A stretch of 64,000 nucleotides of DNA from NCBI GenBank assembly GCA_963702035.1, contig OY969700.1, positions 682,001-746,000 of the forward strand, written 5' to 3'. Source of the stretch: VRUE01 sp963702035. GTDB lineage: Bacteria > Actinomycetota > Thermoleophilia > Solirubrobacterales > 70-9. Within the stretch, counting starts at the first letter, position 1. The number at the start of each line of letters is the position of its first letter. The notes under the pieces are model-generated. The model made no database searches, had not been told where the DNA came from, and saw nothing but the letters and a program-made list of their open reading frames with translations. Shown here piece after piece: positions 34,150 through 43,335 of this stretch. The position numbers and the translations under genes are program-made.

Positions 34150-35970
34150 ATGCGGACCTATCGCCGTCTGATGGGCTTTTTGCGGCCTTATCGCCGCCAG
34201 CTCTGGGGCTCGCTCGTCTTTGCCTGGCTGGCGATGGGGATGACCGTGCTGATCCCCTGGCTGATCGGCCGTGCGGTCAACGCGATCGAGAAGGGGGAAA
34301 AGCCGGACCTGCTGCCGCTGGCGATCGCGATCGTCGTCGCGGGCATCCTGCGCCTGGGATTGACGATGGTGCGCCGGGTGGTCGCCGGCAAGGTCTCGCT
34401 GGCGGTCGAGTTCGACCTGCGGCAGCTGTTCTACGCGCATCTGCAGCGGCTCGAGCTCGGCTTCTTCGACTCCCAGCAGACCGGTCAGCTGATGTCGCGG
34501 GCGACGGTCGACCTGCAGTCGATCCGCTTCTTCCTCGGTTACGGCCTGATCTTCATCACCCAGAACCTGCTCACGATCGCCCTGGCCAGTGCCGTGATGT
34601 TCGTGCTCGAGCCCTGGCTGGCGCTGGTGGCCCTCGCTCCGGCCCCCTTCGTCATCTACGCCGCCTCGCGCTACAACCGCGTCTCCCGCCCAGCCGTGCA
34701 GGAGGTCCAGCAGCGCATCGCCGAGCTGACCGCCGAAGCCGAGGAGAACGTCTCCGGGATCCGCATCGTCAAGGCCTTCGCCCGCGAGGAGCACCAGCTG
34801 CACCGCTTCCGCCGCGCCGTCTCCCGCGTCTTCGACCAGAGCATCTACTCGACCCGCCTGCAGGCCTTCTACTCTCCCCTGCTCGGCTTCCTGCCCCAGC
34901 TCGGCATCGCCCTTGTGCTGCTGATCGGCGGCCGTCAGGTGATCGCCGGCAACCTCAGCCTCGGCAACTTCACCGCCTTCTACACCTACGTCGCGATGTT
35001 GGCGGGGCCGATGCGGATGCTGGGGATGACCCTGGGGATGGCCCAGCGCGCGATCGCCTCCGGCAACCGCCTCTTCGAAATCCTCGACCGCGAGCCGCGG
35101 ATCGAGAGCCCGGCGGACGCACCGCCGCTGCCCGTGGGTGGCGGGCGGGTGGAGCTGCGCGGCGTGACCCTGCGCTACGAAACCAACCCCCCGGCGAGCG
35201 CTTCCGACATTGACCACACTGGGGTGGGGTCAGTGTCGGCCGCGGCGCTCGAAGGCGTCGATTTGACCGTTGAGGCCGGGCGAACCGTGGCCCTGGTCGG
35301 ACCCTCGGGCTCGGGCAAGACCAGCCTGGTGGCGCTGATCGCCCGCCTCTACGACCCGAGCGCGGGCACGGTGGCGATCGACGGGGCCGACGTGCGCTCG
35401 GTCGACCTCACCTCGCTGCGCTCACAGGTCGCCTTCGTCGGCGACGACAGCTTCCTCTTCACCGCCAGCATCGCCGAGAACATCGCCTACGCGCAGTCGG
35501 GGGCGAGTCGCGCCGAGGTCGAAGCGGCGGCACGGCGCGCCCAGGCCGACGGGTTCGTCCGCGACCTGCCGGCGGGCTACGACACCCTCGTCGGCGAGCG
35601 CGGGATGACCCTCTCCGGCGGGCAGCGCCAGCGCGTCGCGATCGCCCGCGCCCTGCTGGCCGACCCGCGCATCCTGATCCTCGACGACGCCACCTCTTCC
35701 GTCGACGCGACGACCGAGGCGGCGATCAAGGCCGGCCTCGGCGAAGCGATGGCGGGGCGCACCACCTTCGTGATCGCCCACCGGCTCTCGACCGTCTCGC
35801 TCGCCGACGAGGTGGTCGTCATGGACGGCGGCCGCATCGTCAACCGCGGCACCCACGAGGAGCTGCTCGAGGGCTGCGGCTTCTACCGCGAGATCGCCGA
35901 GCACGGGCTCGCCGACTCGGTCTTCCTGCAGCGCGACCTCGAGCAACGCGAGGCGGTGGCCGGACTATGA
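34150..35970 (+). CDS. ABC exporter half-transporter, degenerate-site subunit
   Basis: A 606-residue TMD-NBD exporter half. Six TM helices fill residues 15-310; the NBD has Walker A GPSGSGKTS, signature LSGGQ and Walker B LILDDATSSVD. The catalytic Glu is Asp, typical of the non-hydrolysing site in heterodimers. Between the first NBD strand and the core is an extra loop of about 15 residues (ASDIDHTGVGSVSA) encoded by an inverted repeat. The next gene overlaps by ATGA and is the partner. Confidence 0.92.
   Translation: MRTYRRLMGFLRPYRRQLWGSLVFAWLAMGMTVLIPWLIGRAVNAIEKGEKPDLLPLAIAIVVAGILRLGLTMVRRVVAGKVSLAVEFDLRQLFYAHLQRLELGFFDSQQTGQLMSRATVDLQSIRFFLGYGLIFITQNLLTIALASAVMFVLEPWLALVALAPAPFVIYAASRYNRVSRPAVQEVQQRIAELTAEAEENVSGIRIVKAFAREEHQLHRFRRAVSRVFDQSIYSTRLQAFYSPLLGFLPQLGIALVLLIGGRQVIAGNLSLGNFTAFYTYVAMLAGPMRMLGMTLGMAQRAIASGNRLFEILDREPRIESPADAPPLPVGGGRVELRGVTLRYETNPPASASDIDHTGVGSVSAAALEGVDLTVEAGRTVALVGPSGSGKTSLVALIARLYDPSAGTVAIDGADVRSVDLTSLRSQVAFVGDDSFLFTASIAENIAYAQSGASRAEVEAAARRAQADGFVRDLPAGYDTLVGERGMTLSGGQRQRVAIARALLADPRILILDDATSSVDATTEAAIKAGLGEAMAGRTTFVIAHRLSTVSLADEVVVMDGGRIVNRGTHEELLEGCGFYREIAEHGLADSVFLQRDLEQREAVAGL
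35204..35239. repeat. Inverted repeat inside the ABC exporter NBD
   Basis: Arms CCGACATTGACC (35204-35215) and GGTCAGTGTCGG (35228-35239), 12 bp with one G-T-type mismatch, loop of 12 bases. It lies exactly in the extra NBD loop, suggesting a short palindromic insertion. Confidence 0.7.
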
Positions 35971-37772
35971 GGAGGCTCTGGCTGATCGTCCGCGGCGAGG
36001 ACCAGCGCGGTCGCAAGCTTCGCTGGATGGCCGGCCTGCTGCGCCCCTACCGCGGCCGGGTGGCGCTGACCGTGATCGCGATCCTCGCGGCCACCGGCGC
36101 CGGCCTCGCCCCTCCCTACCTCGCGGGACAGGCGATCGACGCGGGCATCGTCACCGGCGACACCGGCGCGCTGACCCTGATCGTGATCGCCTTCCTCGCC
36201 GTCGCCGCCGTCTTCGCCCTCGCCACCTACGCGCAGACCTATCTGGTCGGCTGGGTCGGCACCCGGGCGCTCCAGGACCTGCGCGAGCACGTCTTCGCCC
36301 ACCTGCAGTCGATGTCGATCGGCTTCTTCACGCGGCGCAGCCCCGGGGTCCTGATCAGTCGCATGACCAACGACATCGAGGCGCTCAACCAGCTGCTCAC
36401 CAGCGGTGTGACGACCCTCTTCTCCAGCGTCCTGACCCTGATCGGCGTGGTCGTGATCATGTTCGCGCTCGACGTCAAGCTGGCCCTGGTCACCTTCCTC
36501 ACCTTTCCCCTCGTCGCCCTGGCCAGCGTCGTCTTCCGGGTCGCCTCGCACGGCGCCTACCGGGAAACGCGCGAGAAGATCGCCGCCGTCACCGCCTACC
36601 TGCAGGAGACGCTGAGCGGGGTACGGGTCGTGCGCAGCTTTGGCCAGGAGGCGCGCCACGGCGCGGCGATGACCGAGCTGAACGAGGCGAACCGCGAGGC
36701 GAACATGCGGACCGTCTTCCTCAACGCCTCCTACTTTCCGGCGATCGAACTGCTCACCGCCGCCGGCACCGCGGCGATCATCCTCTACGGCGGCACCCAG
36801 GCGATCGACCAGGCGATCCAGATCGGCACGATCGTCGCCTTCATCGGCTACCTGCAGGTCTTCTTCTCGCCGATCCAGGAACTCTCGCAGCTCTACACGA
36901 CCTACCAGCAGGGGATGGCGGCGCTCGACAAGATCTTCGAGCTGCTCGACACCGAGCCCGACATGGTCGACGCGCCGGGCGCGATCGACCCGGGCACCTT
37001 GCGCGGTGAGATCGAGATGGAGGACGTGTCGTTCGCCTATGACGACGACGCACTGGAGCGGGAGTCACGCGGAGAGCGCGTCGAGTGGGCGCTTCAGGAA
37101 ATCGACCTGCACGTGCCCCCCGGGCAGACCCTTGCCCTGGTCGGCACGACCGGAGCCGGCAAGTCGACGTTCGCCAAGCTCGTCGCGCGCTTCTATGACC
37201 CGCAGCGGGGTCGCGTGCTGGTCGACGGCCACGATCTGCGCGGGGTCGAGCAGCACGCCCTGCGGCGCCAGCTCGGCATCGTCCCCCAGGAGGGCTTCCT
37301 CTTCTCCGGCAGCGTGCGGGAAAACATCGCCTTCGGCCGGCCCGAGGCGAGCCTGGAGGAGATCGAAGCCGCGGCGGCGGCCGTCGGTGCGACCGAGTTC
37401 GTCGCTGCGCTACCCAAAGGCATCGAGACCGAAGTCGGCGAGCGCGGCGTGCAGCTCTCCGCGGGCCAGCGCCAACTCATCGCCTTCGCCCGCGCGCTAC
37501 TCGCCGAACCGCGCATCCTGATCCTCGACGAGGCGACCTCGAACGTCAACGTGCGCACCGAGAAGACGATCGAGCGGGGCCTGGAGCGCCTGCTGAGCGG
37601 CCGCACGGCGATCGTCATCGCCCACCGCCTCTCGACGATCCGCCGCGCCGGCAAGATCGTCGTGCTCGAACACGGCCGCGTAGCCGAGAGCGGCACGCAC
37701 GAGGAGCTGATCGAGGCGGGTGGGCCCTACGCGCGGCTTTACGGCAACTGGGAAGAGTCTTCGGCCGCTTAG
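35967..37772 (+). CDS. ABC exporter half-transporter, catalytic-site subunit
   Basis: A 601-residue exporter half with six TM helices (about 30-315) and an NBD with Walker A GTTGAGKST, Walker B LILDEATSNVN (intact Glu) and signature LSAGQ rather than LSGGQ. Together with the upstream subunit this gives one degenerate ATP site (partner's Asp Walker B with this LSAGQ) and one consensus site, as in TM287/288-type heterodimers. Substrate unknown; lipid or drug export is typical. ATGA overlap with the first subunit; its last four bases overlap the convergent lipoprotein gene. Confidence 0.93.
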   Translation: MRRLWLIVRGEDQRGRKLRWMAGLLRPYRGRVALTVIAILAATGAGLAPPYLAGQAIDAGIVTGDTGALTLIVIAFLAVAAVFALATYAQTYLVGWVGTRALQDLREHVFAHLQSMSIGFFTRRSPGVLISRMTNDIEALNQLLTSGVTTLFSSVLTLIGVVVIMFALDVKLALVTFLTFPLVALASVVFRVASHGAYRETREKIAAVTAYLQETLSGVRVVRSFGQEARHGAAMTELNEANREANMRTVFLNASYFPAIELLTAAGTAAIILYGGTQAIDQAIQIGTIVAFIGYLQVFFSPIQELSQLYTTYQQGMAALDKIFELLDTEPDMVDAPGAIDPGTLRGEIEMEDVSFAYDDDALERESRGERVEWALQEIDLHVPPGQTLALVGTTGAGKSTFAKLVARFYDPQRGRVLVDGHDLRGVEQHALRRQLGIVPQEGFLFSGSVRENIAFGRPEASLEEIEAAAAAVGATEFVAALPKGIETEVGERGVQLSAGQRQLIAFARALLAEPRILILDEATSNVNVRTEKTIERGLERLLSGRTAIVIAHRLSTIRRAGKIVVLEHGRVAESGTHEELIEAGGPYARLYGNWEESSAA

Positions 37773-38485
37773 CCCGGTCCGATGCCGCCGCTCGAACCGC
37801 CACCCGAGCCGCCCCCACCGCCTTCGGTGCCGCCGCCCGCTCCGGCACCGCCCCCGGCGCCTTCTTCGACGGGCGGAGCTTCTTCGACGGGCGGAGCTTC
37901 GGCTTCTGCTTCAGGCGCGGCTTCTTCGGCTTCCGCTCCACCGGTTTCTTCTCCACCAGCCGGCGCGCTTCCCGCGCTGCTCGGGGTCGGAGCCGCGGGA
38001 GCTTCGGCGCAGTCTTCGAAGCCGAAGGACGACGAGGCCGTTTGGAACGAGCTGAGCGCCGAGGAGGCTTCGGTTTCGGCTTCGCTCAGCGCTTCGCCTT
38101 CTTCTTCCCGTTCGGAGGCCAGCTTGACGTTGGCCTCCGCCTGCGCGAGCGCTTCGGCGGAGGAGATGAATTCGGGGTAGCCGGCGCTTTCGTCACTGGG
38201 CGCGCCCAGGTCCTTCAGCCTTTCGACCATGCCGCTATAGAGGCCGGCGACCTGAGCCGCCTGCCCGGCGGCGCCGGAGCTGGTCGAGCCGACGGTGCCG
38301 ACCGCGGCGTTGACCTCGCCGCAGATCGCGTTGCCCTGGGCGATCAGCTCTTCCTTGGTCAGCGCCGTCGTTTCGGTCGTTTCAACCGACGCGGTGGTCG
38401 AGTCGCCGCCGCCCCCGCCGCCGCAGCCGGAGAGCACAAGGAGCACGACAACAACGGCCGAGAGATAGAGAACTTGCCTCCGCAT
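37769..38485 (-). CDS. Lipoprotein with low-complexity C-terminus
   Basis: A 238-residue predicted lipoprotein. Signal MRRQVLYLSAVVVVLLVLSG with a Cys lipobox (LSGC) followed by a Gly run. The middle (35-165) is helical with a Cys pair (AICGEVN and FEDCAEA), similar to small secreted proteins found in Solirubrobacterales. The last 75 residues are Glu/Ala/Pro then Gly/Ser repeats, including a duplicated APPVEE unit. The ATG at 38485 sets the signal peptide. Its stop overlaps the ABC gene end. Confidence 0.7.
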   Translation of the reverse strand: MRRQVLYLSAVVVVLLVLSGCGGGGGGDSTTASVETTETTALTKEELIAQGNAICGEVNAAVGTVGSTSSGAAGQAAQVAGLYSGMVERLKDLGAPSDESAGYPEFISSAEALAQAEANVKLASEREEEGEALSEAETEASSALSSFQTASSSFGFEDCAEAPAAPTPSSAGSAPAGGEETGGAEAEEAAPEAEAEAPPVEEAPPVEEGAGGGAGAGGGTEGGGGGSGGGSSGGIGPG

Positions 38486-38517
38486 CGGCGCCGAACGTAG
38501 CAAAGCCCCTGGATGGC

Positions 38518-39396
38518 TCACGCAGGCGTCCCTTCATCGGCACATACCGCCCGCCGACGCACGCCCCGACCACCCCAATTATCCGTCTGCGAGTGGCAAT
38601 TGCCGCAGAGCAACTGGAGATTCTCCAGCCGATTGTCATCGCCGTCGCCGTTGACGTGATGAAGCTCCATGCCCAGCGGCCTCCCCCGCCACTCGGTGAT
38701 CCCGCAGATCTCACAGCGGTTTTCCTTCAGCCCCTCCCTCATCAGCCGATTCTTGAGATGGGTGCGACTCGTCTCCTTGCGCCCGACCACCAACAGTTTC
38801 TCGATAGGCATCGCGGCGGGCCGCGGGACAACAGCGCCCCGCTTCACAGCATCGTGCCAGGTTGTCAAGCAGAAACCGAAGCGCCTCATGCATTGGCGGA
38901 CCGAGAGCCCTGACTCATAGGCCGCTCGGATCTCTTGCCAGTCATATCGCCTGGCAGGGCCCGATTTGGGCTCGATTCCCAGTCGCCTGGCGTGATAGGA
39001 GACCGTGGGCTTGGAGATGCCCAGCTGCGCTGCCACCTCAGCCGGTCTCAACCCGCTGGCAAGAAGCGCGGAGACCTTTACCCGCGTCTCGCCTCGGGGC
39101 CGACCCTTCGTCGGCGGATCTCGCGGGACGACATCACCGCGACAAACCGCCGATTCCCAATTGCCGGCTGAGAATCCGAAACGGCGCTTGCAGTCCTCGA
39201 TCGTGTGACCTTCTTCGTAGTGAGCGCGAATTGCCTCCCAGTCCAAAGCCGAGGGCCTGCGGGCAATTGACGGGAACCCGACCTTCGCCGCATACCGGGA
39301 AACCGTGCCCCGGTCAACACCGAGCCGCTGGGCCACCCTCGTCCGGGGCTCTCCGGCAACCAATAGCCCTCGAATTCGCCCCTCCAGTTCCTCCAT
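38518..39396 (-). CDS. HNH endonuclease with two HTH modules
   Basis: A 292-residue protein built of two similar modules, each an HTH (RTRVAQRLGVDRGTVSRYAA and RPAEVAAQLGISKPTVSYHA) followed by a DWxxIRxxYExG...CxxRFGF segment (about 52-85 and 150-185), then a C-terminal zinc HNH nuclease: RCEICG, LHHVNGDGDDNRLENLQLLC and GNCHSQTDNWG. The modular DNA-binding arrays are like those of free-standing homing endonucleases. It begins 41 bases from the 3' end of tRNA-Gln. Confidence 0.8.
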   Translation of the reverse strand: MEELEGRIRGLLVAGEPRTRVAQRLGVDRGTVSRYAAKVGFPSIARRPSALDWEAIRAHYEEGHTIEDCKRRFGFSAGNWESAVCRGDVVPRDPPTKGRPRGETRVKVSALLASGLRPAEVAAQLGISKPTVSYHARRLGIEPKSGPARRYDWQEIRAAYESGLSVRQCMRRFGFCLTTWHDAVKRGAVVPRPAAMPIEKLLVVGRKETSRTHLKNRLMREGLKENRCEICGITEWRGRPLGMELHHVNGDGDDNRLENLQLLCGNCHSQTDNWGGRGVRRRAVCADEGTPA

Positions 39397-39436
39397 CGAA
39401 CGTATGTTCGCATCAAACTCGGACGACTCGCTTCTA

Positions 39437-39509
39437 CTCCGGGGCGTGGAATCGAACCACGGCTTCCAGGATCAGAACCTGGCGGGCTGCCTAGCTACCC
39501 CACCCCGGA
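39437..39509 (-). tRNA. tRNA-Gln (CTG)
   Basis: A 73-base cloverleaf on the minus strand: acceptor TCCGGGG/CCCCGGA, anticodon stem CCAGG/CCTGG with loop TTCTGAT (anticodon CTG), T-arm with GTTCGAT, discriminator G. No encoded CCA. The U1-A72 end is typical of tRNA-Gln. Confidence 0.93.
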
Positions 39510-39674
39510 CCAAAGTCAAACGATATCTAGACGAGCGGCCAGCCGGCAGTTCGCGGTCTCTCCGTGGAGCCCGGTCGGCTCGCTCGACCAGCTGGTTCGC
39601 AACGAGGGTTGGGTGCTCCTGTGCGAGGGGGCAGAAACCACTCCGCGGCTCGGCGGACGAGTCGATAGCCGAGC

Positions 39675-40820
39675 TCAGCCGCTTCGAACCACCACTGGGC
39701 ACCAGCCGGGATGTCTTGACTGGAAGTAGCAGTAGTCGTTGACCCAACGCATCGTGTAGTGATAACCCCAAACCACTTGGGAGCCTTCCCAGGTGATGTA
39801 AATCGTGACGTATCCGTAGTAGTCGTTCGGGCGCTTGTACCAATTCACGCCGCACCTTCGAGACGTATCGCTGATGCGGTAACAACTGATTCGATATGAG
39901 GAACGCCCCTGGAAGCGCGAGCGCAGACGGCTGTCGGTGCTCAGGGCGCTGAAGGTGTCGGACGTCGCTTCCGGGTTCCTCAGGTGAGGCAGTTCCGGTG
40001 GGTGATTGGAGATTTCTCGGCGCACCCAACCGGCCTCGACATCGGCTCGCGTGTTGACCCGAGGCGCGTTCGTCGGACACCCTTCTTCGATTCCGAACGA
40101 GGTGATGCCGACCTCGACGTACTGACCGCCGATTACCTTCAACAGCGGACCGCCGCTATCGCCGTAGCAGGTAGCTGCGGCGTAAGTCGGGTAGTCGATC
40201 GTGCAAAGCTCCGCGACGAGATGGAACGATGGGCCAATCGCACTACGACACCAGTTGCTGGTCTGCACGACGGTACGCCCGATCTCTAGTTCCGGGGAAG
40301 GACCTTCTTGGTAAGGCGAAGTCATCCCCCACCCGGCGATGGTGCCAGCGGTTCCCGCTGACGGTGCCACCGTGGAAAGCGCGACGGCGGGAGCCGAGAC
40401 CGGGCTGGTCAGCTGGACAATTCCGGCGTCGTGCCATCCGGCATAAGCCCCCGACGACCTGTAACTGGGGTCGATGGCGAGACGTTTAACGCTCGAAACC
40501 GTCCCTCCGGACAAGATGTTGTTGGTGCCCGTGAGGACACGGACCGCTTCGGGATCGCGAAAGCCAGTCTCTGCCGGGTTCAGCACGCAGTGCGCTGCGG
40601 TCAAGATGATGTTCGAGGAGACGCTCGTACCCGAGCAGGCGGCAACTTCCGAGCCTTCGTCAACCTCGATGTAGGCCATGAAAGGAAGCGCCCCTGGGAC
40701 CACCGGGGTCCCGCCGACGACAGACGTGTCGGCGTAGCTATTCGCAAACGCGGGCGACACTATGGCGAGCAGAACCAGCCATCCCGAGGCAACCGCCGCG
40801 GCCCGACCGAGCATCTGCAC
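39675..40820 (-). CDS. Secreted trypsin-like serine protease (S1)
   Basis: A 381-residue protease with a signal peptide (ending SPAFA) and a short propeptide before VVGGTPVVPG, the activation-site mimic. The catalytic triad is His in LTAAHC, Asp in WHDAGIVQL and Ser in CYGDSGGP. Residues 275-381 form a C-terminal extension rich in Tyr, Arg and Cys (YRISCYRISDTSRRCGVNWY) that is probably a separate small disulfide domain of unknown role. Start GTG or the ATG two codons later; AGGAG precedes both. Confidence 0.88.
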   Translation of the reverse strand: MQMLGRAAAVASGWLVLLAIVSPAFANSYADTSVVGGTPVVPGALPFMAYIEVDEGSEVAACSGTSVSSNIILTAAHCVLNPAETGFRDPEAVRVLTGTNNILSGGTVSSVKRLAIDPSYRSSGAYAGWHDAGIVQLTSPVSAPAVALSTVAPSAGTAGTIAGWGMTSPYQEGPSPELEIGRTVVQTSNWCRSAIGPSFHLVAELCTIDYPTYAAATCYGDSGGPLLKVIGGQYVEVGITSFGIEEGCPTNAPRVNTRADVEAGWVRREISNHPPELPHLRNPEATSDTFSALSTDSRLRSRFQGRSSYRISCYRISDTSRRCGVNWYKRPNDYYGYVTIYITWEGSQVVWGYHYTMRWVNDYCYFQSRHPGWCPVVVRSG

Positions 40821-40950
40821 CAGCTCCTACGCGACCAGATAACGACAGGCGTCCATTTGGGAATGCTATAGGTATCCTCCGTGACGTGAAGATGACACCC
40901 ATGCTTTGCGGAAACTGACGCCGAGCTGGTCGTGTTCTACGGGATGTGAG

Positions 40951-42186
40951 CTAGGCAACCCCGCCCAGATCGCTGTCGGGTTCGGCAATCCGCTCGCGGG
41001 CGGCGGAGACGTCAACGGCGTCGGCGAGCATGCGGCGCGCTTCGGCCAGGTCTTCGGAGCGGCCGACGCTGAGCGCCCCGGCCACTCTGCCGTCCTTCAG
41101 GTACCAGACCGAGAACTCACCGCGGTCGCGGTCGCCCCGCCAGACCTCCTCGTCCCAGTCCGCCGCCGGGCCGACGTACTCGAGGCTCGCCCAGTCGGCC
41201 AGGTCGCTGAAGAAGTAGGGGACGACGTCGTAGTCGCGATCCTCGCCGAGCATGTTGGCGGCGACGTGCATCCCCTGCTGCATCGCCACGTCCCAGTGCT
41301 CGACCCGGATCCGCCTGCCGTGCACGACGCTGTCGTAGGAGCAGCAGTCGCCCGCCGCGTAGATCCCCTCGGCTGAGGTCATCAGCTTCGAGTCGCAGAC
41401 GATCCCGTCGTCAACCTCGAGCCCGGCGCGCTGGGCGAGCATCGCGTCGGGACGGACGCCGGCGCCGACGATGACCGTGTCGCACTCGATCGCCCGGCCG
41501 CTCTTGGTCAGCACCGCCCTGACCCGGCCGTCGCCCTCGAAGGCCTCCAGCTCCTCACCGGCGTGGACGGCGATTCCGTGGTCTTCGATCTTCTCCTGGA
41601 ACCAGCGCCCGGCGTCCTCACCGAAGACCCGCGAGAGCGCCACGTCCTCCATCATCACGATCGTGCACTTGACGCCCTTCGCGGTCAGCGAGGCGGCGAC
41701 CTCGGTGCCGATGTAACTGCCGCCGATCAGCACAACGTGCTCGGCCGCCTCGGCGTCGGCGCGGATCGCGTCGGAGTTGCCGAAGGCACGCAGATAGTGG
41801 ATGCCCTCGTTCTCGGCGCCCTCGACGCGCAGGATGTTGACCATCGCCCCGGTGGCGAGCAGGGCCTTGCCGAAGGCGACCTCCTCCCCGCCCTGCAGCT
41901 TCGCCGTGCGCGCCGCCGGATCGAGTGACATCGCGTTGACCCCGGTGAGCAGCTCGACCCCGTTCTCCTCGTACCAGCCGGGAGGGTTGACGTAGGCGTC
42001 GGCGCGGCTCGCCTCGCCGCGCATGTACTCCTTGGAGAGCGGCGGCCGTTCGTAGGGCGGCTCGGGCTCGCGCCCGGCCAGCAGGATTGAGCCCTCGGCG
42101 CCGCGCTTGCGCAGCTCCGCCGCGCAGTGCGCCGAGCCCATGCCGCCACCGACCAAGAGGAAGTCGACCTGGCGGTCGGCCACCAA
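40951..42186 (-). CDS. FAD-dependent NAD(P)H oxidoreductase (ferredoxin reductase-like)
   Basis: A 411-residue pyridine nucleotide-disulfide-type reductase without a redox disulfide. FAD site LVGGGMGSAHCAAELR at the N-terminus, NAD(P)H site LIGGSYIGTEVAASL near 150, FAD-binding AAGDCC near 285, and a C-terminal domain like that of rubredoxin/ferredoxin reductases. The electron acceptor is unknown. Start TTG or the following GTG; the gene abuts the upstream trkA stop. Confidence 0.87.
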   Translation of the reverse strand: MVADRQVDFLLVGGGMGSAHCAAELRKRGAEGSILLAGREPEPPYERPPLSKEYMRGEASRADAYVNPPGWYEENGVELLTGVNAMSLDPAARTAKLQGGEEVAFGKALLATGAMVNILRVEGAENEGIHYLRAFGNSDAIRADAEAAEHVVLIGGSYIGTEVAASLTAKGVKCTIVMMEDVALSRVFGEDAGRWFQEKIEDHGIAVHAGEELEAFEGDGRVRAVLTKSGRAIECDTVIVGAGVRPDAMLAQRAGLEVDDGIVCDSKLMTSAEGIYAAGDCCSYDSVVHGRRIRVEHWDVAMQQGMHVAANMLGEDRDYDVVPYFFSDLADWASLEYVGPAADWDEEVWRGDRDRGEFSVWYLKDGRVAGALSVGRSEDLAEARRMLADAVDVSAARERIAEPDSDLGGVA

Positions 42187-42867
42187 TCAGCCCGTCCCGT
42201 TGCCGCCGGCGGCCGGGCCGAAGAGCTCCTTGATGTCCTCCTCGTGCCCGGGATCGAGCACCGCCAGCACCTCGTCGCCGACCTCGAGCACGGTATCCGC
42301 GTTGGGCACGAAGCCCTTGCCTTCGCGCAATACCGAGATCAAGAGGCTGCCTTCGGGCATCGAGAGATTGCCGACGCGGCGTCCGGTCACCCGCGAATCC
42401 TTGCCCAGCAGCATCTCGATTATCTCCAGCTGCTCCTCCTGCAGGTCGAGCAGGTGGACGAGGCCGTAGTCGGGCACCTCGTGCTCGAGCAGGCGCAGGA
42501 TCAGGTCGGTGGCGGAGACCGATGGCTTCACGCCGAGCAGATCGAAGTGGGGCCGGTTGCGCGGGTTGTTGACGCGGGCGATGATCTGGGCCACCTCGTA
42601 CTTCTCCTTGGCGACCTGGCAGATCAGCATGTTGTCCTCGTCGTCGCCGGTGACCGCGATCACCATGTCGGCCCGCTGGATCCCGGCCCGCTCCAGCACC
42701 CAGAGCTCGGAGGCATCGCCGTAGGTGACGTTGTGCTCGAGCTCCTGCTCGACGGTCAGGTAGCGGCGCCGGTTGCTCTCGATCACCGTCACCTCGTGGT
42801 TCTTTTCGAGCAGCTCGCGGGCCAGGTTCCAGCCGACCTTCCCCGCTCCGACGACGATGATGTACAC
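42187..42867 (-). CDS. trkA: TrkA-family RCK protein (TrkA-N and TrkA-C)
   Basis: A 226-residue K+ channel regulator-like protein. Rossmann motif VVGAGKVGWNLA, acidic end of beta-2 with VIESNRRR, then a TrkA-C ligand domain in the last 80 residues (GNLSMPEGSLLISVLREG). It should bind NAD(H), ATP or c-di-AMP and gate a K+ transporter. No TrkH/KtrB gene is nearby; the APC permeases in this operon are the likeliest partners. Confidence 0.87.
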   Translation of the reverse strand: MYIIVVGAGKVGWNLARELLEKNHEVTVIESNRRRYLTVEQELEHNVTYGDASELWVLERAGIQRADMVIAVTGDDEDNMLICQVAKEKYEVAQIIARVNNPRNRPHFDLLGVKPSVSATDLILRLLEHEVPDYGLVHLLDLQEEQLEIIEMLLGKDSRVTGRRVGNLSMPEGSLLISVLREGKGFVPNADTVLEVGDEVLAVLDPGHEEDIKELFGPAAGGNGTG

Positions 42868-42870
42868 GGC

Positions 42871-43311
42871 TCAGACCGCCTCGCGCTGGGCGCCCTCGCG
42901 GACGGCGCTCTCGAGCATGTCGATCGCGACCCGCGTCGGGCAGATCGTGTGCATTCCCTGCTGGCGATACCACTCGGCGCGCAGCGGGTCGAGGATCCGC
43001 GCGATCACGTTCGGCACCTCGTAGCGCCGCTGGGCGATCTGGGCGATGACGATGTTGGTGTTGTCGCCGTTGGTGGCGGCGATGAAGGCATCCGCGGTCT
43101 CGATCCCGGCGGCCACCAGGGCGTCCGTCTCGAGGCCGGTGCCGACCGTGAAGCGACCGCCGAGGTCCTCCCAGCCCTTGTCGAGCCCGACCTCGAGCCG
43201 CGTGTGGGACTCGGGGTCCTCGTCGAGGCAGGAGACCTCGTGCCCCTCGCTCAGCATGCTCCGCGCGACAGAGGAGCCGACCCTTCCGCAACCGACGATC
43301 AGGATGAACAC
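42871..43311 (-). CDS. TrkA-N (RCK) domain protein
   Basis: A 146-residue RCK domain with VGCGRVGSSVA and the NAD-binding loop ATNGDNTNIVIAQIA, lacking the TrkA-C domain. Three bases from the next trkA gene; the two probably assemble together as a split or hetero-RCK ring. Confidence 0.87.
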   Translation of the reverse strand: MFILIVGCGRVGSSVARSMLSEGHEVSCLDEDPESHTRLEVGLDKGWEDLGGRFTVGTGLETDALVAAGIETADAFIAATNGDNTNIVIAQIAQRRYEVPNVIARILDPLRAEWYRQQGMHTICPTRVAIDMLESAVREGAQREAV

Positions 43312-43335
43312 GCCGCGGATACTAGATGTCGTGCC

